From Flavobacteriaceae bacterium (GTDB lineage Bacteria > Bacteroidota > Bacteroidia > Flavobacteriales > Flavobacteriaceae), in NCBI GenBank assembly GCA_009827225.1, contig WUAI01000023.1, positions 1 to 52,028 of the forward strand: DNA of 52,028 nt. The letters are read 5' to 3'. Both the position numbers and the translations under genes were made by a program. The first letter of the stretch is position 1. The number at the start of each line of letters is the position of its first letter. A model generated the notes under the pieces. The model worked only from the letters and a program-made list of their open reading frames with translations. It made no database searches and was not told the DNA's origin. Shown here one piece after another: positions 43,232 through 52,028 of this stretch.

Positions 43232-44664
43232 TAAAAATCGAACTTTACCAAACGATATTCATCGTCCGCCTTGGCATAGTATCCAAAATAGTATTGGTCT
43301 TGCCATTCAAAAAGAGTAGCAGCGGCAAATTTGTCCAATCCTTGTATGTAATCTTTAATCTGATCAAATTTCTTTGCAGTAGCCGTTCCTTCCACGTGGT
43401 TAAATTCCATATCAAACAAACCATAGGTTCTCATAGCGTCGGTGGTAATATAACCGGCAAAAGACCCCGACAGACTTCCTATTCCTGCGCCCATCAATAC
43501 GGCTCCGCCTATTCCACCAACAAAACCTCCTAAAAGAATCAATGTGCTGGGATCCCTTTCGATGGCCGCACCAAAGCTCACCTCATAAGTACCATCAGAG
43601 AGCATCGCACTGATCGACGGGTTATTCGCCGACATACGCCGCAGGAGAGCAGCTGTTTCTTTGTTTGAGTTCACTTCCTTGTCGTCACTCTTTGGCTTCA
43701 GAATGGGTCCGTTCTTAAAAGTGATTTCATCTTTCTTCCCTACCACGTATTCTTTGATCACTTCATTGTCGGGAACCTGCACCATACGCAGTATCATTTC
43801 TTTGCCATTGGTGGCGATTTGAAACAGGCGATCGTACAATAAAAAGCTGTTAGTTTCAATCCCAAGTGTCGAACCCTTAAACTGATATTGGTCGATCTTC
43901 TGAATATTGGTAAGCATCAGGCTTAGATCGAGATCGATGATATATGTAAACTGATCGAACTTGTCGGAAGTATAAGTTACATTATCGGCAGACGTATATG
44001 CCTTTAAGAATTTAGCAGTGCTTTCCAGCGAATTGGGGGTGTCCCAATTTATGTGCTGCATATCAATAAAAGCCCCGGTGGTATCATCTCTTGTGAACAG
44101 CTCATAGATCCTTATGGGTTTGTTTCTTCGGTCCAGGAAAGCGTCCTCTGCAAATTCAATTTTACCTGGTACAAAATTAAAGTCTTTATCCAGTTTATAA
44201 ATGACCAGTGAATTTCCTTTTTTGGATACTGTGATCAGATGAATTTGATTATTATGCTGAACCGCATTGATAAAACGTTCATCTTCCAACTCAAATTCCA
44301 TGTCCTGTGGAATAGCCTTGTTTTCATCGAATAGGAAAGTGATATTTCCATATTGACGGCCGCTTCCGGTACTTAGCAGGATCTTATGAGAGTTCCCGTC
44401 GATATGATACCCCACAAATTCAGAAACATAGTCGTTGGGCATTTTACTTTCCGCACTGCCTATTAATTCAAGATTTTCGTTGTACAATGAAGCATAGATC
44501 TTGTTGTTCTCAGCGAGGAACAATGCCATATTTCCAGTTTCGTCATCCAGCACCTGGAACGATTGTTTGATGTTTCGGGTAAGATCGGGAATGGTTACCA
44601 CTACTTCCTGCGCTTGCGCAATCATAGTTGCAAATGCGATGAGTAGTATTAGGAATTTCTTCAT
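43231..44664 (-). CDS. secreted protein of unknown function with a glycine-zipper segment
   Basis: 477 residues with a signal peptide (MKKFLILLIAFATMIAQAQ). The bulk is beta-rich with propeller-like repeats and Asn/Asp turns. Near residues 373-402 lies LGGFVGGIGGAVLMGAGIG, a Gly-zipper that could insert in or span a membrane. I do not recognise the family. It lies between metG (gap of four bases) and the histone deacetylase-like gene (one-base overlap), so it is co-transcribed with both. Confidence 0.75.
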   Translation of the reverse strand: MKKFLILLIAFATMIAQAQEVVVTIPDLTRNIKQSFQVLDDETGNMALFLAENNKIYASLYNENLELIGSAESKMPNDYVSEFVGYHIDGNSHKILLSTGSGRQYGNITFLFDENKAIPQDMEFELEDERFINAVQHNNQIHLITVSKKGNSLVIYKLDKDFNFVPGKIEFAEDAFLDRRNKPIRIYELFTRDDTTGAFIDMQHINWDTPNSLESTAKFLKAYTSADNVTYTSDKFDQFTYIIDLDLSLMLTNIQKIDQYQFKGSTLGIETNSFLLYDRLFQIATNGKEMILRMVQVPDNEVIKEYVVGKKDEITFKNGPILKPKSDDKEVNSNKETAALLRRMSANNPSISAMLSDGTYEVSFGAAIERDPSTLILLGGFVGGIGGAVLMGAGIGSLSGSFAGYITTDAMRTYGLFDMEFNHVEGTATAKKFDQIKDYIQGLDKFAAATLFEWQDQYYFGYYAKADDEYRLVKFDF

Positions 44665-44668
44665 GCCC

Positions 44669-46741
44669 TTAGTTTATCGTACTTCCGTTTTCGATCCCTT
44701 CATCATCAGGATTTACAAATACCAGATTCCCATCGGCTTTTTCGGTCATTAGTATCATTCCTTCGCTTTCAACACCTCTCAAAGCTCTCGGGGCCAGGTT
44801 CACGAGCACGGTGACTTTTCTACCGATTATCTCCTCGGCACTGAAACTTTCAGCAATCCCTGATACGATAGTCCGAACATCGATCCCGGTGTCCACCTTC
44901 AGCACCATTAGCTTTTTGGTCTTTGGCATTTTTTCAGCTTCGAGGATGGTTCCTACACGCAGGTCCAACTTGGTAAAATCTTCAAATTGTATCATATCTT
45001 TTATGGGTTCAAGCGTTGAATTGTTTTCTTCATTTTCTTTTTTGCTGGCCACCAATTTATCTCGCTGTGCCTGCATCTGTACATCTTCAATCCTTGCAAA
45101 CAGCAATTCACTCTTAGCAATTTCATGTCCCTCAGGAATTAGTTGATGTGTTTCTGTAATCTTACCCCAATCAAGTTCAGGATCCTGCAAGGAATCAATG
45201 CGTAAAATGCGTTTCAATTTATCCGAAGTATGAGGAAGAAATGGTTCGCTAAGTATAGCAAGAGCTGTCGCTATTTGCATAGCAATATACATCACGGTTT
45301 GGGTCCGTTCTTCATCGCTCTTAATGGTCTTCCAGGGCTCTTCGTCGGCAAGGTATTTATTTCCCAATCGGGCCACATTCATCAGTTCGGCTTGGGCTTC
45401 TCTGAAGCGATATCGCTCAATGGAACTAGCAATCACTTCCGGGTACGTTTGAAGTTCTTTCAACGTAATTTGATCGACTTCGGAAAGCGCATTGGGTGTA
45501 GGGACTACACCATCATAATATTTATGGGTGAGCACAGCCACCCGATTGATAAAATTTCCGAAGATAGCCACCAACTCACTATTATTGCGCGCCTGGAAAT
45601 CGGACCAGGTGAAATCGTTGTCCTTGGTTTCCGGAGCATTGGCAGTAAGCGTATATCGCAACACATCCTGTTGATCAGGAAACTCCTCCAGGTATTCATG
45701 CAACCATACAGCCCAGTTTTTACTTGTCGAGATTTTGTTCCCTTCCAGGTTCAAAAACTCATTGGCAGGAACATTGTCCGGCAGGACATAACTGCCCTCG
45801 GCCTTTAGCATACTTGGGAAGATGATACAATGAAATACGATATTGTCCTTCCCAATGAAGTGTAATAGTTTCGTTCCTTCGTCTTTCCAGTAGGGTTCCC
45901 AATCTTTTTGATATTGATCTGCCCATTCTTTTGTAGCCGAAATGTAACCAATCGGAGCATCGAACCATACATAAAGCACTTTGCCGTCGGCCCCTTCTAC
46001 AGGCACGGGAATCCCCCAATCCAGGTCGCGGGTCACGGCACGTGGCCTTAATCCATCGTCGATCCAGGACTTGCATTGCCCATAAACATTGGTTTTCCAA
46101 TCTTTTTTATGTCCTTCGATAATCCATTCTTTCAACCATGGCTCGTATTGATCTAACGGTAGAAACCAGTGCTTGGTTTTTTTGGTAACCGGAGTACTTC
46201 CGCTGATTGCACTTTTAGGATTGATAAGATCGGTGGCGTTATGAGAAGTACCACAATTCTCGCATTGGTCTCCATAACTTTCTTCATAACCGCACTTCGG
46301 ACAGGTACCAATTACAAAGCGGTCTGCCAGGAATTGCTGTGCTTCTTCGTCGTACAATTGTTCGGTTACCTCTTCGGTAAATTTCCCATCATCGTACAAT
46401 TTCTTAAAGAATTCTGAAGCGGTGTCGTGATGAATTTTTGCTGAAGTTCTGGAATAATTATCGAACGATATACCAAATTGCTCAAAGGAGGTTTTAATCA
46501 TGGCGTGGTATTTATCCACCACCTGCTGTGGGGACACTCCTTCTTTTTTGGCCTTTAATGTTATGGGAACTCCATGTTCGTCACTTCCGCAAATGAACAG
46601 AACGTCCTTTCCCTGCAGTCTTTGATATCGTGCATAGATATCAGCAGGCACATAAACACCCGCCAAATGTCCTATATGCACAGGGCCATTCGTGTAGGGT
46701 AATGCTGCGGTAATCGTATATCTTTTCGGATCCTGGATCAT
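44669..46741 (-). CDS. metG: methionyl-tRNA synthetase
   Basis: 690 residues. HIGH motif H22-I-G-H25, the Zn-knuckle domain [24 protein letters not shown] (KMSKS equivalent), and a C-terminal EMAP-like tRNA-binding domain ([20 protein letters not shown] onward) that makes it a dimer form. I chose the ATG at 46741 (MIQDPKRY); the upstream ATG at 46783 lies within the promoter -7 element at 46781-46788. Confidence 0.96.
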   Translation of the reverse strand: MIQDPKRYTITAALPYTNGPVHIGHLAGVYVPADIYARYQRLQGKDVLFICGSDEHGVPITLKAKKEGVSPQQVVDKYHAMIKTSFEQFGISFDNYSRTSAKIHHDTASEFFKKLYDDGKFTEEVTEQLYDEEAQQFLADRFVIGTCPKCGYEESYGDQCENCGTSHNATDLINPKSAISGSTPVTKKTKHWFLPLDQYEPWLKEWIIEGHKKDWKTNVYGQCKSWIDDGLRPRAVTRDLDWGIPVPVEGADGKVLYVWFDAPIGYISATKEWADQYQKDWEPYWKDEGTKLLHFIGKDNIVFHCIIFPSMLKAEGSYVLPDNVPANEFLNLEGNKISTSKNWAVWLHEYLEEFPDQQDVLRYTLTANAPETKDNDFTWSDFQARNNSELVAIFGNFINRVAVLTHKYYDGVVPTPNALSEVDQITLKELQTYPEVIASSIERYRFREAQAELMNVARLGNKYLADEEPWKTIKSDEERTQTVMYIAMQIATALAILSEPFLPHTSDKLKRILRIDSLQDPELDWGKITETHQLIPEGHEIAKSELLFARIEDVQMQAQRDKLVASKKENEENNSTLEPIKDMIQFEDFTKLDLRVGTILEAEKMPKTKKLMVLKVDTGIDVRTIVSGIAESFSAEEIIGRKVTVLVNLAPRALRGVESEGMILMTEKADGNLVFVNPDDEGIENGSTIN

Positions 46742-46780
46742 GGTTATTTCTGAAATATGCTTTACAGGATAAAACAGCTG

Positions 46781-46788
46781 CAAAAATA
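46781..46788 (-). promoter_or_regulatory. metG promoter -7 element
   Basis: Reads TATTTTTG leftward, a full TAnnTTTG match, 40 bases before the chosen ATG. Confidence 0.55.
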
Positions 46789-46813
46789 ACGATTTTAAAT
46801 TCGGAAAGGATAT

Positions 46814-46839
46814 AAAAAATCCCCCAAGAAGGGGGATTT
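46814..46839 (-). terminator. terminator of the DUF1800-DUF1501 operon
   Basis: AAATCCCCC and GGGGGATTT form a stem around AAGAA; leftward it is followed by six Ts. It lies just after the DUF1501 gene stop at 46843. Confidence 0.85.
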
Positions 46840-46842
46840 GAA

Positions 46843-48471
46843 TTATTTGATCATAATCGATTTACTGTAATGCTGCCCGCCGGTGCTTATTCGGTAAATA
46901 TATTGACCGAAACTGAGTCGGGTATTGGTATTGGCAATCACATCAACGGAGTGTTGTCCGGGGAAAAGCATCTCGTTTTTGAGCGTAGCGATTTCTTTCC
47001 CCATGATATCATAGAGTTTGATATTGACATGTGCCGTTACCGGCATTTGCATCTCGATATAGGTTCGATCGTTGGAATAGGTCGGACGATGAACGAATCG
47101 GGAGACATTTCCGAAGTCGATCGTATCCAGAATCTCACAATTGAATCCGAGATCTAAAGTTTCATAAGATTGTCCCAGCAGTATCAAATCCAACACCGAT
47201 GGGTCCAAACAGAACCAATTGGTAAGCACAGAACTGTATACATCCCGGAAATCTGAAGAAGGAATTAAATTGTCGTTGTTATCCCAAATATTGATATCAG
47301 GATGTTCACCAACAAATCCACTTCCCTCTAGCGCAGGACCAAACAACATTACTGGAGAAGCCGCGCCATGATCCGTTCCGAATGATCCATTCTCGTAGGG
47401 TCGTCGCCCAAATTCAGAAATCGTCATCGACAATACTTGTGAATCCATTCCCGAAGTGGCCAGATCGTCATAAAAGTTCTTCATTGAAGCTGATAAATCT
47501 TCGAGTAGAGTCTGATGTAGATCTGCCTGCTCCGCATGAGTATCGAAACCATTGAGGGTTACCATATAAACTTTGGTGCCCAATCCACCTTTGATCAGTC
47601 GGGCTACAATCGCTAACTGGTTTGAAAGCTCGGCATCTTCATAAGGCGCATCGTTATTGGCAGCCAAATAGGCATCATTGATCACCCCTGCATATTGGAA
47701 TGTCGTATTTGTGGTAGACCTCATAAACAGCAGTTTGTCACCGTAAACACAATCCGGTATATCCAGGACATCGTGTACCGTGCCGCTTTCAGCTACACTG
47801 GCCAATTGTTCCGGATTCGCTACTGCAAAGGCGTAATTATTGTCGTTGCCTTCAAAGATGAGGTTTCCGATACTACCTATCTGAACGGCAGGTGGAACAT
47901 CCGGCGGATTTACGAGATAATCGGGATACAGATCCTCGAAATATCTTCCCCACCAACCTGTAGGCTCGAAGAGAACAGATTCCGCAGATGCCCATATATC
48001 AGAAGATCGGAAATGAGAGAGATTTTGGTTGGGATACCCCACACCGTGCACTACTTTCATTTTACCGTCACCCCACATGGGTTGCAGATTGTTCATATAA
48101 TTCGGCATTCCGAAGTCACTATTCAGCATGATGAGATCGTTTTGCTCATGCCGAATGGTAGGCCGTAAGTTGGCATAACTCGCGTAGTCGTACACCGGAA
48201 CTATAGTATTCAGGCCATCGTTACCTCCTTTAAGGCGAACGATCACCAATATGTTGTCATTTTCACTTTGCGATAGGGCCACGGAAAGCGGTGATGGCTT
48301 AGAGGCAGAAACCGAAGTAGTTCCTCCCAGCATCATACTACCTGCACCTGCTAATCCAAGCGCCTGGATAAATGATCGCCGGTTCCACTGAATGTGCTCC
48401 TGATCGTGAATTGTCTTTTCATCTTTCGAAGAAGATGGTTGTTTTGGAATATGATGATGATTGTTACACAT
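46843..48471 (-). CDS. DUF1501 protein with Tat-type signal and T9SS C-terminal sorting domain
   Basis: 542 residues. A hydrophilic N-terminal extension precedes [19 protein letters not shown] (about residues 30-48), which has the Tat twin-arginine form. The DUF1501 domain (sulfatase-like fold: [53 protein letters not shown]) follows. The last 84 residues ([15 protein letters not shown] through KSIMIK) are a T9SS type A sorting domain. Function unknown; surface-exposed. Pairs with the DUF1800 gene nine bases upstream. Confidence 0.85.
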   Translation of the reverse strand: MCNNHHHIPKQPSSSKDEKTIHDQEHIQWNRRSFIQALGLAGAGSMMLGGTTSVSASKPSPLSVALSQSENDNILVIVRLKGGNDGLNTIVPVYDYASYANLRPTIRHEQNDLIMLNSDFGMPNYMNNLQPMWGDGKMKVVHGVGYPNQNLSHFRSSDIWASAESVLFEPTGWWGRYFEDLYPDYLVNPPDVPPAVQIGSIGNLIFEGNDNNYAFAVANPEQLASVAESGTVHDVLDIPDCVYGDKLLFMRSTTNTTFQYAGVINDAYLAANNDAPYEDAELSNQLAIVARLIKGGLGTKVYMVTLNGFDTHAEQADLHQTLLEDLSASMKNFYDDLATSGMDSQVLSMTISEFGRRPYENGSFGTDHGAASPVMLFGPALEGSGFVGEHPDINIWDNNDNLIPSSDFRDVYSSVLTNWFCLDPSVLDLILLGQSYETLDLGFNCEILDTIDFGNVSRFVHRPTYSNDRTYIEMQMPVTAHVNIKLYDIMGKEIATLKNEMLFPGQHSVDVIANTNTRLSFGQYIYRISTGGQHYSKSIMIK

Positions 48472-48479
48472 AGCAGTTT

Positions 48480-49949
48480 TTATTTAAGTTGAAATTCGGG
48501 CATTTTGGCAATGTGAACCAGCAGTAAATAGCACTGGTATGGTGCTTCAGACCAGCTGAGGTTCCAGGTGCCGTCGTCGTAGTAATTTTGGGGGATTTCC
48601 CACTTAAATATATCGGTCGCTACTACGTAATCATTCGCAGTATGTAATGGTTTGCTCACAAAATGATCCACCATTACCTGGGTGATAAATTCCGGGTCGT
48701 TGCTATCGTTAGACAAATCTCTGGCGAGATCAACCAACGAAAATTCGTATCCATTACCAAACAGGTATCCGAGATAGAGTTCCATAAGAGACCATCGTCC
48801 GGCAAGAGTAGAGGAGTTTATCCAGGTTTCGTCTCGTTGCCATCCGGAAACATCGGGCGGGTCATAGATTTCCTGACCCATAAGTCCGGCGTAATACAAA
48901 AACGCATCCAAAATAGCATCGTCATAAAAGAACTGAGTGTCATTCACAAAAGAATTGATCACATCGAACGGACTCTTGATAATTACCCCTAACGCTCTTT
49001 CATCAAAGAAATGCTCACTTTTGAATAGCAGTTTCAACATCGGTACCATTTCCCAGTTATTGTTGATCAATTCCTGGGCGAGAGGTGCGATAATCTCAGT
49101 TTCAATCACGGCATCTACCGACGGACTCACAAAGAATTTATAGAGCTTCGTGGTAATGAAGGTCGCTATCTGGGTAGTTCGCTGTTCGAATAAAATATCG
49201 ATGACATCGTCGTAATCCCAGGGACCTTCCTGGTTGAAAATCGTTTTATTGGTCGCATCAAAGGTACTGGCATCAAAATAGATATCGCCGCCATATTCGG
49301 TCCAGTGATTGTAACCTGTAAGGGCCCTGGATGTTTCAGTAATATCTTCCTCGGTATACGTATGTCCTTCACCTAGAGTGAATAATTCATAAAGCTCTCT
49401 GGCATAATTCTCATTCGGGTTGAAATTTGTATTCTGAAATCCATTCAGATACAACAACATGGCATTACTCACCCCAATTTCCCGCACAAAGTCTTTAAAA
49501 TTTCCAAGTGCATGGGTCTGGTTGATGTTGTAATACTGAAACATATACGGAGAATAGAAATACGTCTCTAACTCGGTCACGAAATGATTCATCCAGAAAA
49601 ATGTGAGTCTTCCACGTAACTTTTCCGAAATAATATCATTCCCGGATTGTAATCTCCAGTTAAATACATTTTCGTTATTCTCGGTTTCAAAATCTGTAAA
49701 ATCACTGAACGCCCAATATCCCCATGGAGGGGCAGGCGTCACAGGTAGATTGTAGGCGCCATCTACCAAAGAATCTATAAAATCTCCGGGAGAAAGGGCC
49801 AGGGCATCATCTATCTCGATAATATTGGCTCCGAAACCTAATCTCCGAAAAACATGTTTAATTTTGCTTGTATTCCAGGGATTGCCTCCGGAAGGAACAT
49901 AAGGATCTAGCGTAGCTGCATTACAAGAAGGATTCGTAGCTATTTCCAT
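48480..49949 (-). CDS. DUF1800 family protein
   Basis: 489 residues of the DUF1800 family, marked by IKHVFRRLGFGAN, LRGRLTFFWMNHFVTE, NFKDFVREIGVSNAMLLYL, NENYARELYELFTLGEGH and DPPDVSGWQRDETW. No clear signal peptide at the predicted start. Always found with a DUF1501 gene in Bacteroidota and Planctomycetes; the pair's job is not known to me. First gene of a two-gene operon. Confidence 0.85.
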   Translation of the reverse strand: MEIATNPSCNAATLDPYVPSGGNPWNTSKIKHVFRRLGFGANIIEIDDALALSPGDFIDSLVDGAYNLPVTPAPPWGYWAFSDFTDFETENNENVFNWRLQSGNDIISEKLRGRLTFFWMNHFVTELETYFYSPYMFQYYNINQTHALGNFKDFVREIGVSNAMLLYLNGFQNTNFNPNENYARELYELFTLGEGHTYTEEDITETSRALTGYNHWTEYGGDIYFDASTFDATNKTIFNQEGPWDYDDVIDILFEQRTTQIATFITTKLYKFFVSPSVDAVIETEIIAPLAQELINNNWEMVPMLKLLFKSEHFFDERALGVIIKSPFDVINSFVNDTQFFYDDAILDAFLYYAGLMGQEIYDPPDVSGWQRDETWINSSTLAGRWSLMELYLGYLFGNGYEFSLVDLARDLSNDSNDPEFITQVMVDHFVSKPLHTANDYVVATDIFKWEIPQNYYDDGTWNLSWSEAPYQCYLLLVHIAKMPEFQLK

Positions 49950-49997
49950 AGGCTTAAAGGGATTTAGGGTTTAATCGAATTTTAAATATACTGAAAA

Positions 49998-50024
49998 CAA
50001 GTCTTTTATAAGTCTTGAGACTTG
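49998..50024. promoter_or_regulatory. triple half-site element between the DUF1800 operon and the LD-carboxypeptidase gene
   Basis: AAGTCTT occurs at 49999-50005 and again at 50010-50016, 11 bases apart, and the second forms a palindrome AAGTCTTGAGACTT (50010-50023). Outer CAAGTCT/AGACTTG also pair. Looks like a regulator-binding array; regulator unknown. Confidence 0.4.
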
Positions 50025-50078
50025 AATTTAACGAAATGGTTTAAATTTAACTACTATTGAGACTCACATTTATTGCTG

Positions 50079-50981
50079 ATGGTTACACCACCTTTTCTTA
50101 ATCCCGGAGATATCGTAGGGATCGTCTCCACTGCCCGTAAAATAAGCGATGAGGAGATCTCTCCTTTACTTGAATTGATCAAAAGCTGGGGTCTCAAACC
50201 CAGGATTGGAAAGAGCATAAATGCTGAGAATGACCAATTTGCCGGCAATGATGCCATTCGCGCCTCTGATTTGCAGGAAATGCTGGATGATAAGGATGTC
50301 AAAGCTGTTTGGTGCGCCAGAGGAGGATATGGTACCGTTCGGATTCTAGATTCGTTAGATTTTTCCGTTTTTATGGAGCATCCCAAATGGATTGTTGGAT
50401 ATAGTGATGTCACCGTCCTACATAGTCATATCCACGGTTTTGGGATTGAATCCCTACATGCTAATATGGCGACCGATATCCACACCAAGTCTGAAGACAC
50501 TCGCAGTAGCGTTCATGAGGTGCTCTTCGGAAATGATCTGGTGCATGAGTATGTTTCCGAAGAAAACAAAAACAGGCCGGGTAAAGCCACGGGAGAACTC
50601 GTGGGAGGCAACCTTTCCATATTGTATTCCCTATTGGGAAGCCAATCGGCTATAGACACCAAGGGTAAAATCTTATTTATCGAAGATCTCGACGAATACC
50701 TGTACCATATCGACCGTATGATGATGAACTTAAAGCGGAACGGACTACTAGATGGCTTGGCGGGTCTTATCGTAGGCGGAATGAACGATATGAATGATAA
50801 TACCATCCCTTTTGGAAAAACCGCGGAAGAGATAATCCAAGAGCATGTCGAGGAATTTGACTATCCGGTTTGCTATGGATTTCCAGCGGGACACATTCAG
50901 GATAACCGCGCACTCATCTTGGGCCGGAAGGTCGAACTGGAAGTTTCATCCTCCAGAGTTTTGATCGATTTTAACGCTTGA
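50079..50981 (+). CDS. LD-carboxypeptidase (peptidase family S66)
   Basis: 300 residues. Cleaves the L,D bond that releases the terminal D-Ala from murein tetrapeptides during recycling. The nucleophile Ser is in VGYSDVT and the Glu is in FIEDLDEYLYHIDRMMM, with a catalytic His in FPAGHIQDN. NPGDIVGIVSTARKI is the typical start. I chose the ATG at 50079; the ORF extends to a TTG at 50073. Overlaps the convergent LRR gene by 11 bases. Confidence 0.88.
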   Translation: MVTPPFLNPGDIVGIVSTARKISDEEISPLLELIKSWGLKPRIGKSINAENDQFAGNDAIRASDLQEMLDDKDVKAVWCARGGYGTVRILDSLDFSVFMEHPKWIVGYSDVTVLHSHIHGFGIESLHANMATDIHTKSEDTRSSVHEVLFGNDLVHEYVSEENKNRPGKATGELVGGNLSILYSLLGSQSAIDTKGKILFIEDLDEYLYHIDRMMMNLKRNGLLDGLAGLIVGGMNDMNDNTIPFGKTAEEIIQEHVEEFDYPVCYGFPAGHIQDNRALILGRKVELEVSSSRVLIDFNA

Positions 50982-52012
50982 TAAGTCGTCTGCTGCTTAT
51001 TGCACCATCCGCCCATTCAATATTCAAAATATAAACACCGGAAGGTAAATATGAGATGTTGTGAGAAGGGCCACTTGAAAGCTGTATTTTTTGTCCCAGT
51101 GTGTTGATCAGTATTGTATTCTCTAATTGAAGGGTTTGATCAAATCGAATATAAAAATGATCTTGAACCGGGTTGGGTGAAATCGTAAAATCGGCAATCT
51201 TTAGGTCCGTATTGGATAGTATACAGGTTTCACTATACTCTGCAATTGGATCCTTGTTCCAGTTACCTGCATTCGTAGAATAATCGATATCATCTACGCA
51301 TATCAAATCAAGGTTCGGATTGTCCCTTGCATCCATGGTGTGAATGTTGGTGTTATTGCCATTACGGAGATCAAGAAAATTCAGATCGTTGTTTTCAAAT
51401 CGAAGCGTTGCCAGGGCATTGGCGTTCGTGAGATCGATATTTTCAATCACATTATTATAGCACCAGACGATTTCGAGTAAATCCGGGTTTTCCGGGAATG
51501 TGATGGACGTGATGGAATTGTCATGACTTATTATTTGATATAATTGATTATTTCCAAACAGGTCCAGGGTGGTTAACTGGTTGTTCTGACAACTAAGATC
51601 ACTGAGTATGGTGTTGTTACTCAAATCTAAAGCAGGAAGCTGATTATTCTGGCATGCCAGACTTACCAGGTTGTCATTGCCACTCAGGTTTATGGACGTT
51701 AATTGATTGTTTTGGCAATCCAGCGTAATCAAGGTTGTGTTGAAAGATACGTTGAGACTTGTGATCGAATTTTCTGCACAGTCCAGCAATTCCAGATCCA
51801 CGAAGGCCTCAATGCCGGTTAAATCTGAAATCCCGGAATTGGTGACATTCAAAAAGAGTACTCCCTCAGCATCTGTATTCAAAATATCTCCGGTCATACC
51901 ATTCGAGTCGATGCCCAAAGAAATTAACTTGCTCTCAAATGCGGGATCGGGGATAGCTGTGGTTTGACAAGTTATGGAACCGAAGACCAATAAACTAAGT
52001 AACGTAATTGCA
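50971..52012 (-). CDS. secreted leucine-rich-repeat protein with T9SS sorting domain, 5' end cut by the contig end
   Basis: At least 347 genuine codons. The visible N-terminus is LAITLLSLLVFGSITCQ, the hydrophobic part of a signal peptide whose first residues are lost past the right edge; the apparent TTG start at 51990 is not the real start. About eight roughly 21-residue LRRs of the LxxLxCQNNQLTxLDLSxN type follow, then Cys-containing caps (LICVDDIDY, ETCIL) and a T9SS type A tail (FTISPNPVQDHFYIRF to SRRLIKR). Probably surface-anchored, ligand unknown. Confidence 0.85.
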
Positions 52013-52028
52013 AGATCGGAAGAGCACA
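52013..52028. other. Illumina adapter remnant at the contig end
   Basis: AGATCGGAAGAGCACA is identical to the first 16 bases of the TruSeq read-1 adapter (known from memory). It is not biological sequence and should be trimmed. It abuts the truncated LRR gene. Confidence 0.93.

Noticed and set aside
47695-48168. 157-residue plus-strand frame antisense to the DUF1501 gene
   Set aside because: No domain, low-complexity composition and complete overlap with a well-supported gene.
50073-50078. TTG start for the LD-carboxypeptidase
   Set aside because: The ATG six bases downstream is a better start, and the two extra residues have no family support.
1-52028. Search by eye for tRNA, rRNA, CRISPR arrays, insertion sequences, attachment sites and phage genes
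   Set aside because: None seen. Gaps between genes are mostly below 300 bases and hold promoters, terminators or operators; no repeated spacer pattern or transposase motif is present.

Overview
The window is a 52 kb piece of chromosome from a member of the Bacteroidota, most likely a marine-type Flavobacteriaceae; genus cannot be resolved from the sequence alone. The evidence is the recurring promoter -7 element TAnnTTTG, weak Shine-Dalgarno sites, type IX secretion (T9SS) C-terminal sorting domains on exported proteins, a PorZ-like T9SS component, many short lipoproteins with C-proximal lipoboxes, and family content (DUF1501/DUF1800 pair, DUF1572, Bacteroidota-type PEP carboxylase). I see no tRNA, rRNA, CRISPR array, insertion sequence or prophage. 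Both ends cut genes: a large repeat-domain surface protein on the left and a leucine-rich-repeat T9SS protein on the right. The last 16 bases match the start of the Illumina TruSeq adapter, so the right end is an assembly artefact, not genome.

Layout. 1-2815: truncated secreted multi-domain protein. 2962-7588: housekeeping (gpsA, a conserved lipoprotein, then the overlapping yicC-gmk-nadD operon, and an SdpI-like membrane protein). 7630-16387: a carbohydrate catabolic locus made of two divergent operons. Leftward: an exported lipoprotein TIM-barrel isomerase, an MFS permease, a Gfo/Idh/MocA dehydrogenase, a cytoplasmic TIM-barrel enzyme and a DUF1080 lipoprotein. Rightward: a GMC flavoprotein dehydrogenase, its Tat-exported gluconate-2-dehydrogenase-subunit-3-like partner and a Tat-exported TIM-barrel enzyme. 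This gene set is the signature of the oxidative (3-keto-glycoside) route of glycoside breakdown. 16418-22009: azurin and a YheT hydrolase, a TetR-SDR pair joined by two near-identical operators, a thioesterase, and an EamA/ArsC-like/DUF3298 operon. 22080-31308: metB-like PLP enzyme, an outer membrane protein, gdhA, and the porZ-recO-TonB receptor operon. 31305-37433: ppc, a DASS-type carboxylate transporter and acs, i.e. C2/C4 metabolism. 37481-40882: a five-gene operon ending in an AlkD-like repair protein, then a short ssb paralogue with an unusual upstream repeat. 40964-46741: CoA-transferase, histone-deacetylase-like protein, an unknown secreted protein and metG. 46843-52028: the DUF1800-DUF1501 pair, an LD-carboxypeptidase and the truncated LRR protein.

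How it fits together. Three intergenic regions (the glycoside locus, gdhA, and ppc/transporter) each contain the same LacI-family-like palindrome CGAAAACGWTTKCR. No LacI-type regulator is encoded in the window, so I infer one unseen regulator that coordinates sugar, C4 and glutamate metabolism. Together with the 3-keto-glycoside locus this is the most interesting signal I can support.
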